Below are positions 7,892-15,823 of a stretch of DNA of 43,599 bases, in pieces. The notes beneath the pieces are model-generated. The model saw nothing but the letters and a program-made list of their open reading frames with translations. It was not told where the DNA came from and did no database searches. This stretch comes from Prevotella sp. Lineage in GTDB: Bacteria > Bacteroidota > Bacteroidia > Bacteroidales > Bacteroidaceae. The first letter of the stretch is position 1; every line of letters starts with the position of its first letter. Both the position numbers and the translations under genes were made by a program. The DNA lies in the NCBI GenBank assembly GCA_017475265.1, contig JAFVFY010000007.1:1-43599 (forward strand), read 5' to 3'.

Positions 7892-9228
7892 AAAGAACGC
7901 TCTTTCTTATAACAGTAATGGTTTGCTGTGGTGGCTTGTCTGCCCAGCAAACCTATAGTCTGGAGCAGATACTCGACTCTGCCCTACACAACAATATCGC
8001 CATGCGCAATGCTAGACAAGAGATAGATGCCGCCCAGCAGCAGCGCAAGGAGGCTTTCACCAAATACTTCCCCAACGTCAGCGCCACGGGCTTGTGGTTT
8101 AATGCCAACAAAGGCACGGCAGAGAAAACACTCTACCCTTCGGAGATGATTTCCCCTGAGATGGGGGCAGGACTGGCCCAGATGTTCCCAGCCGAGGCTT
8201 TGGCCGCTTTGCAGAATCCAGTCAGCCTCTCACTGATGAAGCACGGCACTCTAGCCGGTATCACTGCCATGCAGCCCGTCTTTGCAGGTGGCCTGATTGT
8301 CAACGGCAACCGCTTGGCAAAGGTCGGCGAAGACGTCAGCCGTCTGCAACTGCAACTGTCGGAGAATGAAGTGGAGAAAATTGCCGAGCAGTATTTCTGG
8401 CAAATCGTCTCACTTCAGGAGAAGATGAAAACCGTCGCTGCTGTCGAAACCATGCTAGCAGACATTCACAAGGATGTCGATGCGGCTGTCAGTGCCGGCA
8501 TTGCTCTCCGCAATGACCTGCTGCAAGTGCAGTTGCGACAGAACGAGGTGGAGAGCCAGCGACTAAAACTCCAGAACGGCATCAGCATCGTCCGTCTGTT
8601 GCTTGCCCAGTACTGTGGATTGCGTGACACGACTTTTACACTCAGCCACCATGCAGATGCTGTGATTCCTGTGCCTTTGAAACAAGACCATCAGCAGGCA
8701 TTGTTTTCAACATCTGAGTACCAGTTGCTTGGCAAACAGGTCGAGGCTGCCAACTTACAACGTAAGATGGAGATTGGTAAGAATCTCCCCACCGTCGCCG
8801 TGGGGGTAGGCTACAACTACCACACATTGCTCGAAAACGACCACTCCTTCGCTATGCTCTTCGCCACTGTCAGCGTCCCTATCTCCGACTGGTGGGGCGG
8901 CTCACATGCCATAAAACGCAAGAAAATCGCCTACCAGCAGGCGCAAGACCAACTCGCCGACAACGCCCAACTGCTCACCATCCGTATGCAGAACGCCTGG
9001 AACAGCGTAGTGGAAGCCCGTCAGCAACTCGACATAGCCCAGCGCAGCATCGAGCAGTCGGAAGAGAACCTCCGCCTCCACCGCGATTACTACCGTGCCG
9101 GCACCTGCAAGATGTCCGACCTCCTCGAAGCCCAGCTTCTCTACCAGCAGTCGTGCGACAAGCATACCGATGCCTATGCAGACCTACAAAACAAGATTCT
9201 TGAATACAAACAATCAACAGGACAGTAA
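7888..9228 (+). CDS. TolC-family outer-membrane efflux channel
   Basis: This 446-residue protein has a Sec signal peptide (MKRTLFLITVMVCCGGLSAQ) and two similar halves rich in helical heptads (LDSALHNNIAMRNARQEIDA in the first, about residues 24-50). The second half ends in EENLRLHRDYYRAGTCKMSDLLEAQ, the typical TolC repeat with a G-x(3-7)-LLEAQ turn. It would trimerise as the outer-membrane exit duct for the RND pump encoded just upstream. Its start overlaps the permease stop. Confidence 0.93.
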   Translation: MKRTLFLITVMVCCGGLSAQQTYSLEQILDSALHNNIAMRNARQEIDAAQQQRKEAFTKYFPNVSATGLWFNANKGTAEKTLYPSEMISPEMGAGLAQMFPAEALAALQNPVSLSLMKHGTLAGITAMQPVFAGGLIVNGNRLAKVGEDVSRLQLQLSENEVEKIAEQYFWQIVSLQEKMKTVAAVETMLADIHKDVDAAVSAGIALRNDLLQVQLRQNEVESQRLKLQNGISIVRLLLAQYCGLRDTTFTLSHHADAVIPVPLKQDHQQALFSTSEYQLLGKQVEAANLQRKMEIGKNLPTVAVGVGYNYHTLLENDHSFAMLFATVSVPISDWWGGSHAIKRKKIAYQQAQDQLADNAQLLTIRMQNAWNSVVEARQQLDIAQRSIEQSEENLRLHRDYYRAGTCKMSDLLEAQLLYQQSCDKHTDAYADLQNKILEYKQSTGQ

Positions 9229-9229
9229 T

Positions 9230-9445
9230 ATGAAGAAAGAAGAAATAGGAACCCTCGCTGGCATCGTCTGGCGGGCACTCAACGAAAAAGGGTCTCTCTC
9301 ATTTGAGGATCTGCAGCGTGAAACACGACTCGACACAGAGTCTGTATGTACTGCTATCGGTTGGCTTGCTCGTGAGAACAAAATCGAGTTCGACGAGCAG
9401 AACGGCATCACGTCTTTTTATGTCTATCAGGAGAGGTACTACTAG
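9230..9445 (+). CDS. Winged helix-turn-helix protein (DUF2582/PF10771-like)
   Basis: A 71-residue protein starts one base after the TolC stop. It reads as a compact winged helix: IGTLAGIVWRALNEKG (helix 1), SFEDLQRETRLDTESVCTAI (helices 2-3), IGWLARENKIEFDEQNG (wing). This matches the small Bacteroidota wHTH family PF10771. Members are often stand-alone and of unknown target. Position at the end of the efflux operon suggests co-transcription, but a regulatory role there is not shown. Confidence 0.8.
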   Translation: MKKEEIGTLAGIVWRALNEKGSLSFEDLQRETRLDTESVCTAIGWLARENKIEFDEQNGITSFYVYQERYY

Positions 9446-9446
9446 T

Positions 9447-9983
9447 TTATATACCCCCAAAAGCTCTTTTGGCTGCTCCTTTGAACGCTGCGAATGGCTG
9501 ACACTGAGCCATCTCGACGAGGAGAACCGTGCCTACTGGAATAACGACGGCATCGACGTGACCGACTGTCGCCACGTGCCTTTCGGACGGCCAGACGAGG
9601 CATACGACTTGCGCGGCCCGGAGGTGGACTTCTTTCACAACCCTTTCCCCTGTAGCATTTGTGGCATCCCAGGAAACGAAATCGAAGACGTACTTATAGA
9701 GAATGTAGACATCAGTTATCCTGGTCGTGCCACGAAGGGCATGGCCTATATGCCCCTGTGGCGATTAGACGACGTGCCAGAGGAAGTCGGGAAATATCCA
9801 GAGTTCTCCATGTTAGGCGAGTTGCCCGCTTGGGGTTTCTATGTACGTCACGTCAACCGCATCACGTTTCATTGCGTACATCTTTCACTTCGCGATCGCG
9901 ATTTCCGTCCCGCCTTCGTCTTCGACGATGTACGTCAGCTCACGATGGAACAAGTCACTCCTGATGAATCTGTATTCAATTAG
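9447..9983 (+). pseudogene. GH28 (polygalacturonase-like) remnant
   Basis: The frame has no usable start and joins pieces of a right-handed beta-helix protein. The segment NRAYWNNDGIDVTDCRHV carries the NxDGID motif typical of GH28 pectinases. It then runs directly into DLRGPEVDFFHNPFPCSI...NEIEDVLIENVDISYPG and PEFSMLGELPAWGFYVRHV, which belong to the C-terminal turns of Bacteroidota GH28-like proteins. The middle turns, which would carry the remaining catalytic Asp/His residues, are missing. I infer an N-terminal loss plus an internal deletion. The fragment is unlikely to be active. Confidence 0.65.
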
Positions 9984-10000
9984 CTTGTTTTGCAGCCGAT

Positions 10001-10798
10001 ATGAAGAAGATGTTACTTTCATGCACATTGTTGCTGCTGTCGTGTGAGGATGTGTTCCAGACCCATCCCTACGATGTAGATTTCAAGGGCGAGACTCGCA
10101 TAAATGTCAGGCAGACGGCAGAAATTGAGCGCCGATTTGCCGACAGTGACACGCTGCGCGTGGCTTTCATCAGCGACACCCACCTGTGGCACTCTGATGC
10201 AAGAGATGAGGTGGCGGACATCAATCGCAGAGAGAACATCGACTTCGTTATCCACTGTGGCGACCTGACCGACACGGGAACCACCAAGGAGTATGAGTGG
10301 AGCCGCGACATCCTCGGCGGTTTGCGCTATCCGTTTGTGGCACTCGTCGGCAATCACGACTTCCTAGGCACCGGCGACCAGACCTACTGCATGATGTACG
10401 GAGCGATGGACTTCAGTTTCATAGCGGCACGGGTGAAGTTCGTCTGCCTGAACACCAACGCTACGGAGTATGACTATATGGCTGCCGTGCCCAACTTCGA
10501 CTATATGGAAGAAGAGTTTACTAAAGACTCTGCCCGTTTTGACCGCACTGTCATCGTGATGCATGCCCCGCCCTACAGCGACCAGTTTAATAATAATGTA
10601 TGCAAGGCGTTCCGCCGTTACCTAGACTTCTTTCCTGGCCTGATGAGTTGCGTATACGGGCATAACCACAGCGACAAAGTGGATGAAATCTATGGCGACG
10701 GACTTCTCTTCTACGGCATTGACTGTGCCGAGCATCGCAACTATCGTATCATGACAATAACCCCTGACGGCTATGAGATGGAGCAGATTCGTTATTAG
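10001..10798 (+). CDS. Metallophosphoesterase lipoprotein
   Basis: This 265-residue calcineurin-like phosphoesterase shows all metal motifs in order: FISDTHLWH (D-x-H), CGDLTD (GD), GNHDF (GNHD), HAPPYSD and GHNHSD. The N-terminus MKKMLLSCTLLLLSC is a lipoprotein signal with Cys15, and CEDVFQTHPYD is typical of the Bacteroidota subgroup. It probably acts on a phosphoester in the periplasm or at the outer membrane. The substrate is unknown. The next gene starts inside its last codons, so they are coupled. Confidence 0.88.
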   Translation: MKKMLLSCTLLLLSCEDVFQTHPYDVDFKGETRINVRQTAEIERRFADSDTLRVAFISDTHLWHSDARDEVADINRRENIDFVIHCGDLTDTGTTKEYEWSRDILGGLRYPFVALVGNHDFLGTGDQTYCMMYGAMDFSFIAARVKFVCLNTNATEYDYMAAVPNFDYMEEEFTKDSARFDRTVIVMHAPPYSDQFNNNVCKAFRRYLDFFPGLMSCVYGHNHSDKVDEIYGDGLLFYGIDCAEHRNYRIMTITPDGYEMEQIRY

Positions 10799-11480
10799 TA
10801 TCGTGCTGTTCCTCCATATAGCAGCAGCCGTTTTGGCGCAGGACGGCACTGGCGTGAAGCGTGAGGCGGAGCATCAGGACAGCGAGGCGTATCGCCATCG
10901 CGTCGAACGGCTTCAAAACCGTTGGGCCTCGCTCATTCCTAATCAGTTTGTCATTCAGAATGCCGGCAACATGGGGGTTTTGTCAGTGGGTACCGGTTGG
11001 GGCTATGGTCACGGGCACTGGGAGACGCATCTGCTCTTCGGCTACATTCCTAAGCATCAGAGCACGCGCGGCAAACTGACGATGACCTTGAAAGAGAACT
11101 ACATCCCCTGGAATGTACGTCTGTCAGCCTCGCAAGATGCATCAGATGATTTCCTTAGGCATGGCTGGTCGCTGAACCCGCTCGCTGCCAGCATATATGT
11201 GAACACCGTTTATGGCCACGAGTTCTGGAAGTCGCAGCCTAGTCGTTACCCCGACAAATACTATGAGTTCATGTCCACCAAGTTCCGCCTGAACATAGCC
11301 CTCGGCCAGCGCATCACATGGGACATCCCTCGCAACCGTCGCAAATATGCCAAGAGCATCAGCCTGTTCTACGAAGTCAGTAGCTGCGATCTCTATATCC
11401 GCTCCAAGTTCCAAGACAACAGCATTCCGCTAAAAGACATCATCGGCCTGTCAATAGGAGTAAAACTACAGGCAATGTAA
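10773..11480 (+). CDS. Exported envelope protein, probable outer-membrane beta-barrel
   Basis: This 235-residue protein has a signal peptide (MRWSRFVISIVLFLHIAAAVLA, cleavage before QD). The body has aromatic-ended alternating strands (MGVLSVGTGWGYG, HWETHLLFGYIP, KLTMTLKENYIPW) consistent with a small outer-membrane barrel. It overlaps the phosphoesterase gene by 26 nt, implying joint translation and a shared envelope function. I recognise no named family. Confidence 0.75.
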   Translation: MRWSRFVISIVLFLHIAAAVLAQDGTGVKREAEHQDSEAYRHRVERLQNRWASLIPNQFVIQNAGNMGVLSVGTGWGYGHGHWETHLLFGYIPKHQSTRGKLTMTLKENYIPWNVRLSASQDASDDFLRHGWSLNPLAASIYVNTVYGHEFWKSQPSRYPDKYYEFMSTKFRLNIALGQRITWDIPRNRRKYAKSISLFYEVSSCDLYIRSKFQDNSIPLKDIIGLSIGVKLQAM

Positions 11481-11750
11481 TAACAAATACAGCTACGTCG
11501 TCATCCAAGCCAACTCCTAGCTGCACCATCACCTTCTGATGACTATCAAGGAGAAAGCCAACCGCCTCGGAAGATTCCTACCAAAATGATTTGCTGTAAT
11601 GCATGTAGTTTGTTTGTCTAACTCGCCAAAGTATAGCCTTACATCGCCTCTGATAGCGCGGTTTGTTTGGATAAAAATAGTTAAGAATTGCGTAAGTTGT
11701 TGATAGTCAATTACGAGCCAAGTTTTCAACGAGGATGAGTGTTAAAGAGA
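11481..11750. other. Intergenic stretch without a supported gene
   Basis: Only short frames occur here on either strand (the longest is about 66 codons on the minus strand). Base composition is lower in GC than the flanking genes. It ends in a terminator at 11751. Confidence 0.5.
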
Positions 11751-11777
11751 AAGTGGCACGTAGATGCCACTTTTTTT
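11751..11777 (+). terminator. Intrinsic terminator
   Basis: AAGTGGCA (11751-11758) and TGCCACTT (11765-11772) form an 8-bp stem with a 6-nt loop and a run of seven T from 11771. It would end plus-strand transcription coming from 10001-11480, and it lies just past the stop of the minus-strand AraC fragment. Confidence 0.75.
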
Positions 11778-11790
11778 ATGCTGTTCATAC

Positions 11791-12141
11791 TCATTCAGAG
11801 TTGTTCTTCCTGTCGCGGTATTGTTTTGCAGTCATGCCAGTAACGCGCTTGAAATAGCGGTAAAAGGATGTGGGTTCGGAGAAACCAAGCATATAGGCGG
11901 TTTCCTGAAGTGTCTGTGTGGCTCGTGCGTCAATGAGGCGCTTGGCCTGTGTCGTTATGTATTGCTCTATCCATTCGCCTGGCGTGATGCCATTGGTGGC
12001 AGTGCGGACCGCTTTACTGAGATATTTTGGTGTAAAGTTGAGTATATCTGCATAGAACTGGACCTCTCGCGACTCCCGATAGTGTTTTACCACTAACTCG
12101 CAGAAGCGGTTGAAGATGTCTGCATGACGGTTTTCTTTCCG
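11791..12141 (-). pseudogene. AraC-family regulator, C-terminal fragment only
   Basis: The frame is open from a TGA at 12142 and encodes only the AraC DNA-binding half. RKENRHADIFNRF leads into FYADILNFTPKYLSKAV and LQETAYMLGFSEPTSFYRYF, the two helix-turn-helix units, and it ends TAKQYRDR. The sensing domain is missing. Its upstream end overlaps, in another frame, the N-terminus of an integrase (12093-12236), so a recombination joint lies near 12125-12145. No matching N-terminal half is visible in this window. Confidence 0.7.
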
Positions 12142-12236
12142 TCAATGGTGATTCTGAGCAGGATGGCTGTTGTACCGTCTGCCCTTGTTTTTGCCCTGTT
12201 GATATAGGGCATCAGTCTGAATGTACTTCTGTTCAT
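12093..12236 (-). pseudogene. Second tyrosine recombinase, N-terminal fragment
   Basis: The ATG at 12236 lies 12 nt after the stop of the upstream integrase. The 47-codon frame begins MNRSTFRLMPYINRAK, then ADGTTAILLRITIDGKK, the arm-binding N-terminus of Bacteroidota tandem integrases. After about KTVMQT the match ends, and the sequence continues as an AraC gene in another frame. Such elements often carry two or three integrases in tandem; here the second was lost through a deletion. Confidence 0.65.
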
Positions 12237-12248
12237 AATTGCTATTAT

Positions 12249-13613
12249 TTATTGTCTTTGCTTGTTTACGACTTCTTTGCTGTAAGCATTGAGCACTAGT
12301 ACAAAGTCCTTGGTTGCTTCAATGAATTTGTCGGCTTCCTCAAAGAGTTTGTCCTGTGTCACCATTGCATAGACTTGTGTCATTCTCACATTCGTGTGAC
12401 CAAGCATCTTACTGATAACATCTATCGGCACGTCATTGGATAGTGTAAGGATAGATGCATAGTAGTGCCTACCCATGTGGTGGCTGATTGGCTGTGTGCA
12501 GCCTGCCATTTCCGCTATCTTCTTTAGGTTCTTCAGAAGAAAAGCATAGTTCTGGCGGGGCATCAGTGTAGGCAGACCTGCATCCTTATACTTGTCGATC
12601 AGTTCAATGGCCTCTGGTATCAGTTTTACCATTGCCTGTACTCCCGTTTTCTTTCGCTTGTATTTCAACCACAAGCTTCCTTGCTCATCGTATGACAGGT
12701 TGTTTTGTGTAACTGATACAGCATCAATATAAGCCATACCCGTGTAGCAGGCTATCAGCAACAGGTCACGTGAGATCATGAGTGATGGTTTGTCCGAAGG
12801 AATTTCCAGACTGACTATCTTCTCAAAGTTTTCTGGTGTGATGGTTCGTGGTGTTCTTTTCGGTATAGTCGGCTCCTTATAGCGGGAAAAGAGGTACTTG
12901 TCCGTCAGTCCGTCCTTATATGCCTTATGACAAGCCTGTTTCAGATAAGTGAAATGCTTGTGGGCTGTTGCTGCCTTTTTGCCTTGTCCGTCAATCAGGA
13001 AATGCTCATAGTCACTGATGAACCTGGTTGGTCATTTGCCCGAAAGCCATGTCGCTGACCCCATATGTTGCAGGGATGAATTCTGAAAGTGAATCCTTTA
13101 CCTGTCTGATACAGGTATAGGTGGCAGGAGTCCTGTCTATGCCTACACGGTTTTTCGTATCTTCCAACAGAATATCGAAAACTTGAAGGAGCGTTACCTG
13201 TCCGTTGATGCTGCCCTGCATCATCTCCTTGACCGTCGTAGCCGTGAAATCCACATTACGCTTAGTGAGATTGTCCCCTGAGGTATTGACAGACAGTAGG
13301 ATGCGCTCGATCATGGCATTCGTCTCAACCGCCTCTTTACTCTTTCCATCCAGTCTGCTAGAACGAAAGTTCCATAACTTGGGATTACAGGATAGTTTAC
13401 ATGAGACTGTGCCATTGAGTTCTTGCTCTGGCAAGCGAACAAGTTCGAGCGATTAAGGGTGATGCGTCCCATGATAGGAGCCTTGCCCTGCTTGTCTAAT
13501 CCGCTCTTTTTAAGGTAGAGCAACACCTTGAATTTGCTTACTTTAGATAAAATGTTCACGCTCGGCAATCCGCAAGCAAGCTTGCATTGCTCTCTCTTAA
13601 TCACATTTTTCAT
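12249..13613 (-). pseudogene. Tyrosine recombinase/integrase with two frameshifts
   Basis: Three frames together give a full-length Bacteroidota integrase. The N-terminal arm-binding part (SKFKVLLYLKKSGLD...PIMGRITLNRS) runs to about 13437. A frameshift leads to the core-binding part (LSCNPKLWNFRSSRLDGKSK...) until about 13022, where one extra base shifts the frame at QMTNQ|FISDYEHF. The catalytic domain then reads through to TAA at 12249, with TGMAYIDAVSV, HHMGRHYYASI (H-x-x-R) and LGHTNVRMTQVYA (His and Tyr nucleophile). Catalytic residues are kept, but the gene cannot make one polypeptide without recoding. I place the start at ATG 13613, after a TAACTTTG promoter element. Confidence 0.85.
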
Positions 13614-13634
13614 ACGCTTCTGAGTTTTTGGGTG

Positions 13635-13642
13635 CAAAGTTA
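13635..13642 (-). promoter_or_regulatory. -7 element upstream of the integrase pseudogene
   Basis: TAACTTTG on the minus strand precedes the chosen integrase ATG by 22 nt. A TTTG occurs upstream but 27 nt away, too far for a good -33. The stretch 13643-13926 otherwise holds no supported gene; it would contain the attachment site if the integrase belonged to an element ending here. Confidence 0.45.
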
Positions 13643-13926
13643 TACATTCTCAGAGCGTCCCCAGCCGTGCAAAATATGCTAGAATATGTATGTTTTTCCG
13701 AGTCGTTGGAAATCTCGTACAGACTTCCATGTTTTTACCAAGTGTTCTTCGACGAGCGAAGCGAGCAGAGCTCGAATCCCAGTTACCAAACGCGGTAACC
13801 AAGGTAACACTTAGGTAACGGAACAGGCTCAACGTTCTTTCCAATCCGAAAGAATCTCAAAAGCGCAAACGGTCGCAAATAGACGCAATATCAACGATTT
13901 ACGCTATCTCACCCGAAATAACCTCA

Positions 13927-15633
13927 TCATTCCCGACAACCTTGATATTCATAAAAATAGAACAGTCTCTTTATGGGCACTCCACCTGCAAAGTGAGGAG
14001 AATAGAGGTACTCGTCTTTTCCACCTGCACTGTGGAAATCGAAACTACGTCCGCCGTCATGTGCTTCGCTCCAATCAATACCTGACGCCTGGTCAGTAGA
14101 TACCAAACGCCAGCTCCCCATTCCGTTTTCGAAGCCGTCGGTATAGGGCAGGTTCACCACACTGCCCTCTGTGAGGAAACTGGTGGTGGCATAATTGCTG
14201 GCTGAGTTGTCGCTCCAGAGGGCCATGACACGGAAATTGTAGGTGGTGTTCTCCGTCAGTTTGCTCAAGGTGACGGTAGTGGCCTGTACCGGGGTCTCGT
14301 CCGACCAGTTGTCATCAGAAGACTTTCGGTATTGGTAGGCATACCCCGTGACATTTGCATCGGGCGCCTTCCTCGAGAGCGTTGCTCCTGTGTCAGTCAG
14401 GTTGCTCACGGTGAGACCTGTCGGCATCGGGTTTCCTAAATACTTTTCAACGGAGATATCATCGATGTACAAGCCGGATGTTTGAGTGGTGTTATATTTG
14501 ATGGCAATAAACCTGGTGCCCTCAGGGAAGGTGTTTTCGTATCTTTTCCAAGGAATGTTATAGGCATAAAACGCCTCGCTCCAAGTAAAGGCATCAAGGT
14601 CGCTGGTCGTGGTGGAGTAACCCACATAGAATGTTTCCCAGGCACCGCTACCCGGATTGCTATCCTTGTAATAGAACGACACAATCAAGGGGGTAGTATC
14701 TGGAAACTGGGGGGAAACGATGCATTGAGCCGTTTCTTGGTAAGTGGAATTAAAAAAGAATCCATAGTTGCCTTCATGGTTGGCATAGCTTCTGATACCA
14801 GTATAAATAGGATATTCATAGTCTGCCGTGTAATCAACTACACAGTTCACCATGCTCCATCCGTTCATGCTCTTCTCAAAGCCGTTCGCGTGAGGCAACT
14901 GCATGGTGGTGGCGAAGCTGATGGGCAGATAAATACTCCCTTCCTCACCGTAAAGGGCTTTCACACGGAACTGATAGTCGGTCTTCTCGGCGAGCGTGTT
15001 CAGTGCCAGTTCGACGTTCGTCATGTTGTCGCGGAGATTCTCCTTCGTCAGTCCCTTGTGACGCTTGTATTCGCCCGTGGTCATGCCGCTCCACGCCTTG
15101 GTGAGCACGTTGGTTAGCGTGGCAAAGTCCTTCGGTTCGTGGATGCCGGAGCGGTGCCACTCGTCGGTCAGTTCCTTGCGCATCTCGATGGAGCGCATGC
15201 GCTCGTTGATCCAGCGGTCGCTGTAGCCCTGACGGCGGTAGTCCTCCACGGCCATCTGGAAGCTCAGTTCCGGGTCGATCATCTGGTCGATGCGCTGGGC
15301 ACCCACCTCGGCGAGCCACTTCTTCACCGGCTCCGCCTTCTTGGAGGGGATGCTCTGGATGATGCGGAAGATGCCTTCGATGTCGGCTGCCTGGGTCTTG
15401 TAGACCTTGCCGTCGGCGGCCATCATTCGAGTAGGGGTACAAATTGTACCCCACCTGGAATTGAGTTCGGGGTCACGCGCCCGCATCCGCTTGATGTACT
15501 GCTTCACATCCTCGCTGTCGGTTAATACTTGCACTATGTCCGCTACGGCGAAATAGTACTTCTCCCTCTCCGCATCCCATACGATGCGTACTTTCTTGCC
15601 CTCAAAGAGCTGTATGGCGAAGTTGTCGTTCAT
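13927..15633 (-). CDS. Chimeric ORF: Bro-N domain fused to surface-protein FN3/choice-of-anchor-J modules
   Basis: From ATG 15633 the first ~215 residues form a Bro-N/antirepressor-type protein. FEGKKVRIVWDAEREKYYFA and VADIVQVLTDS are followed by YFRIIQSIPS-like and WLAEVGAQRIDQM segments and a C-terminal helical part ending NMTNVELALNTLAE. At KTDYQFRVKAL the frame passes without a break into an FN3-like end, then a choice-of-anchor-J domain (FEKSMNGWSMV...LIVSFYYKD...GLYIDDISVEKY). A full FN3 (TGLTVSNLTDTGATL...TTYNFRVMAL) and the start of a second anchor domain (FENGMGSWRLV...YLYSPHFAGG) follow, ending abruptly. Bro-N proteins act on DNA in the cytoplasm and the rest is extracellular, with no signal peptide, so this is most likely a rearrangement product. 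The longer start at 15714 overlaps the promoter. Confidence 0.75.
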   Translation of the reverse strand: MNDNFAIQLFEGKKVRIVWDAEREKYYFAVADIVQVLTDSEDVKQYIKRMRARDPELNSRWGTICTPTRMMAADGKVYKTQAADIEGIFRIIQSIPSKKAEPVKKWLAEVGAQRIDQMIDPELSFQMAVEDYRRQGYSDRWINERMRSIEMRKELTDEWHRSGIHEPKDFATLTNVLTKAWSGMTTGEYKRHKGLTKENLRDNMTNVELALNTLAEKTDYQFRVKALYGEEGSIYLPISFATTMQLPHANGFEKSMNGWSMVNCVVDYTADYEYPIYTGIRSYANHEGNYGFFFNSTYQETAQCIVSPQFPDTTPLIVSFYYKDSNPGSGAWETFYVGYSTTTSDLDAFTWSEAFYAYNIPWKRYENTFPEGTRFIAIKYNTTQTSGLYIDDISVEKYLGNPMPTGLTVSNLTDTGATLSRKAPDANVTGYAYQYRKSSDDNWSDETPVQATTVTLSKLTENTTYNFRVMALWSDNSASNYATTSFLTEGSVVNLPYTDGFENGMGSWRLVSTDQASGIDWSEAHDGGRSFDFHSAGGKDEYLYSPHFAGGVPIKRLFYFYEYQGCRE

Positions 15634-15701
15634 TGTCTGCTTGGTTAGGTTGCTAGTCCCAAATGCTGAGGCGCCGCCGAGTTTCGCACGCAATTCGCGT
15701 G

Positions 15702-15709
15702 CAAAGGTA
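15702..15709 (-). promoter_or_regulatory. -7 element of the Bro-N chimera
   Basis: TACCTTTG on the minus strand is followed by a GC-rich hairpin (GCACGC...GCGTGC) in the presumed leader and by ATG at 15633. It lies within the longer open frame from 15714, supporting the shorter start. Confidence 0.55.
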
Positions 15710-15760
15710 CACATTTATTTTATAATACGTGCGCTTCGCGCGTTACAAAGTATAGAAAGC

Positions 15761-15769
15761 GGGGGGGGG
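15761..15769. repeat. Nine-base poly-G tract
   Basis: Nine consecutive G lie between the M16 peptidase stop and the Bro-N promoter. Such homopolymers can vary in length by slippage; here it is outside any coding frame. Confidence 0.8.
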
Positions 15770-15823
15770 TAAATCCGTAAAATCCGCTGTTGTTCAGCAA
15801 AAGTACCGGGGCATTCGTTTTAA

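Noticed and set aside
11529-11729. 66-codon minus-strand frame between the envelope protein and the AraC fragment
   Set aside because: No promoter, no recognisable motif; composition is that of intergenic DNA.
15634-15714. Longer Bro-N chimera start at 15714
   Set aside because: This segment contains the promoter and a GC-rich hairpin; MNDNF at 15633 fits the family start.
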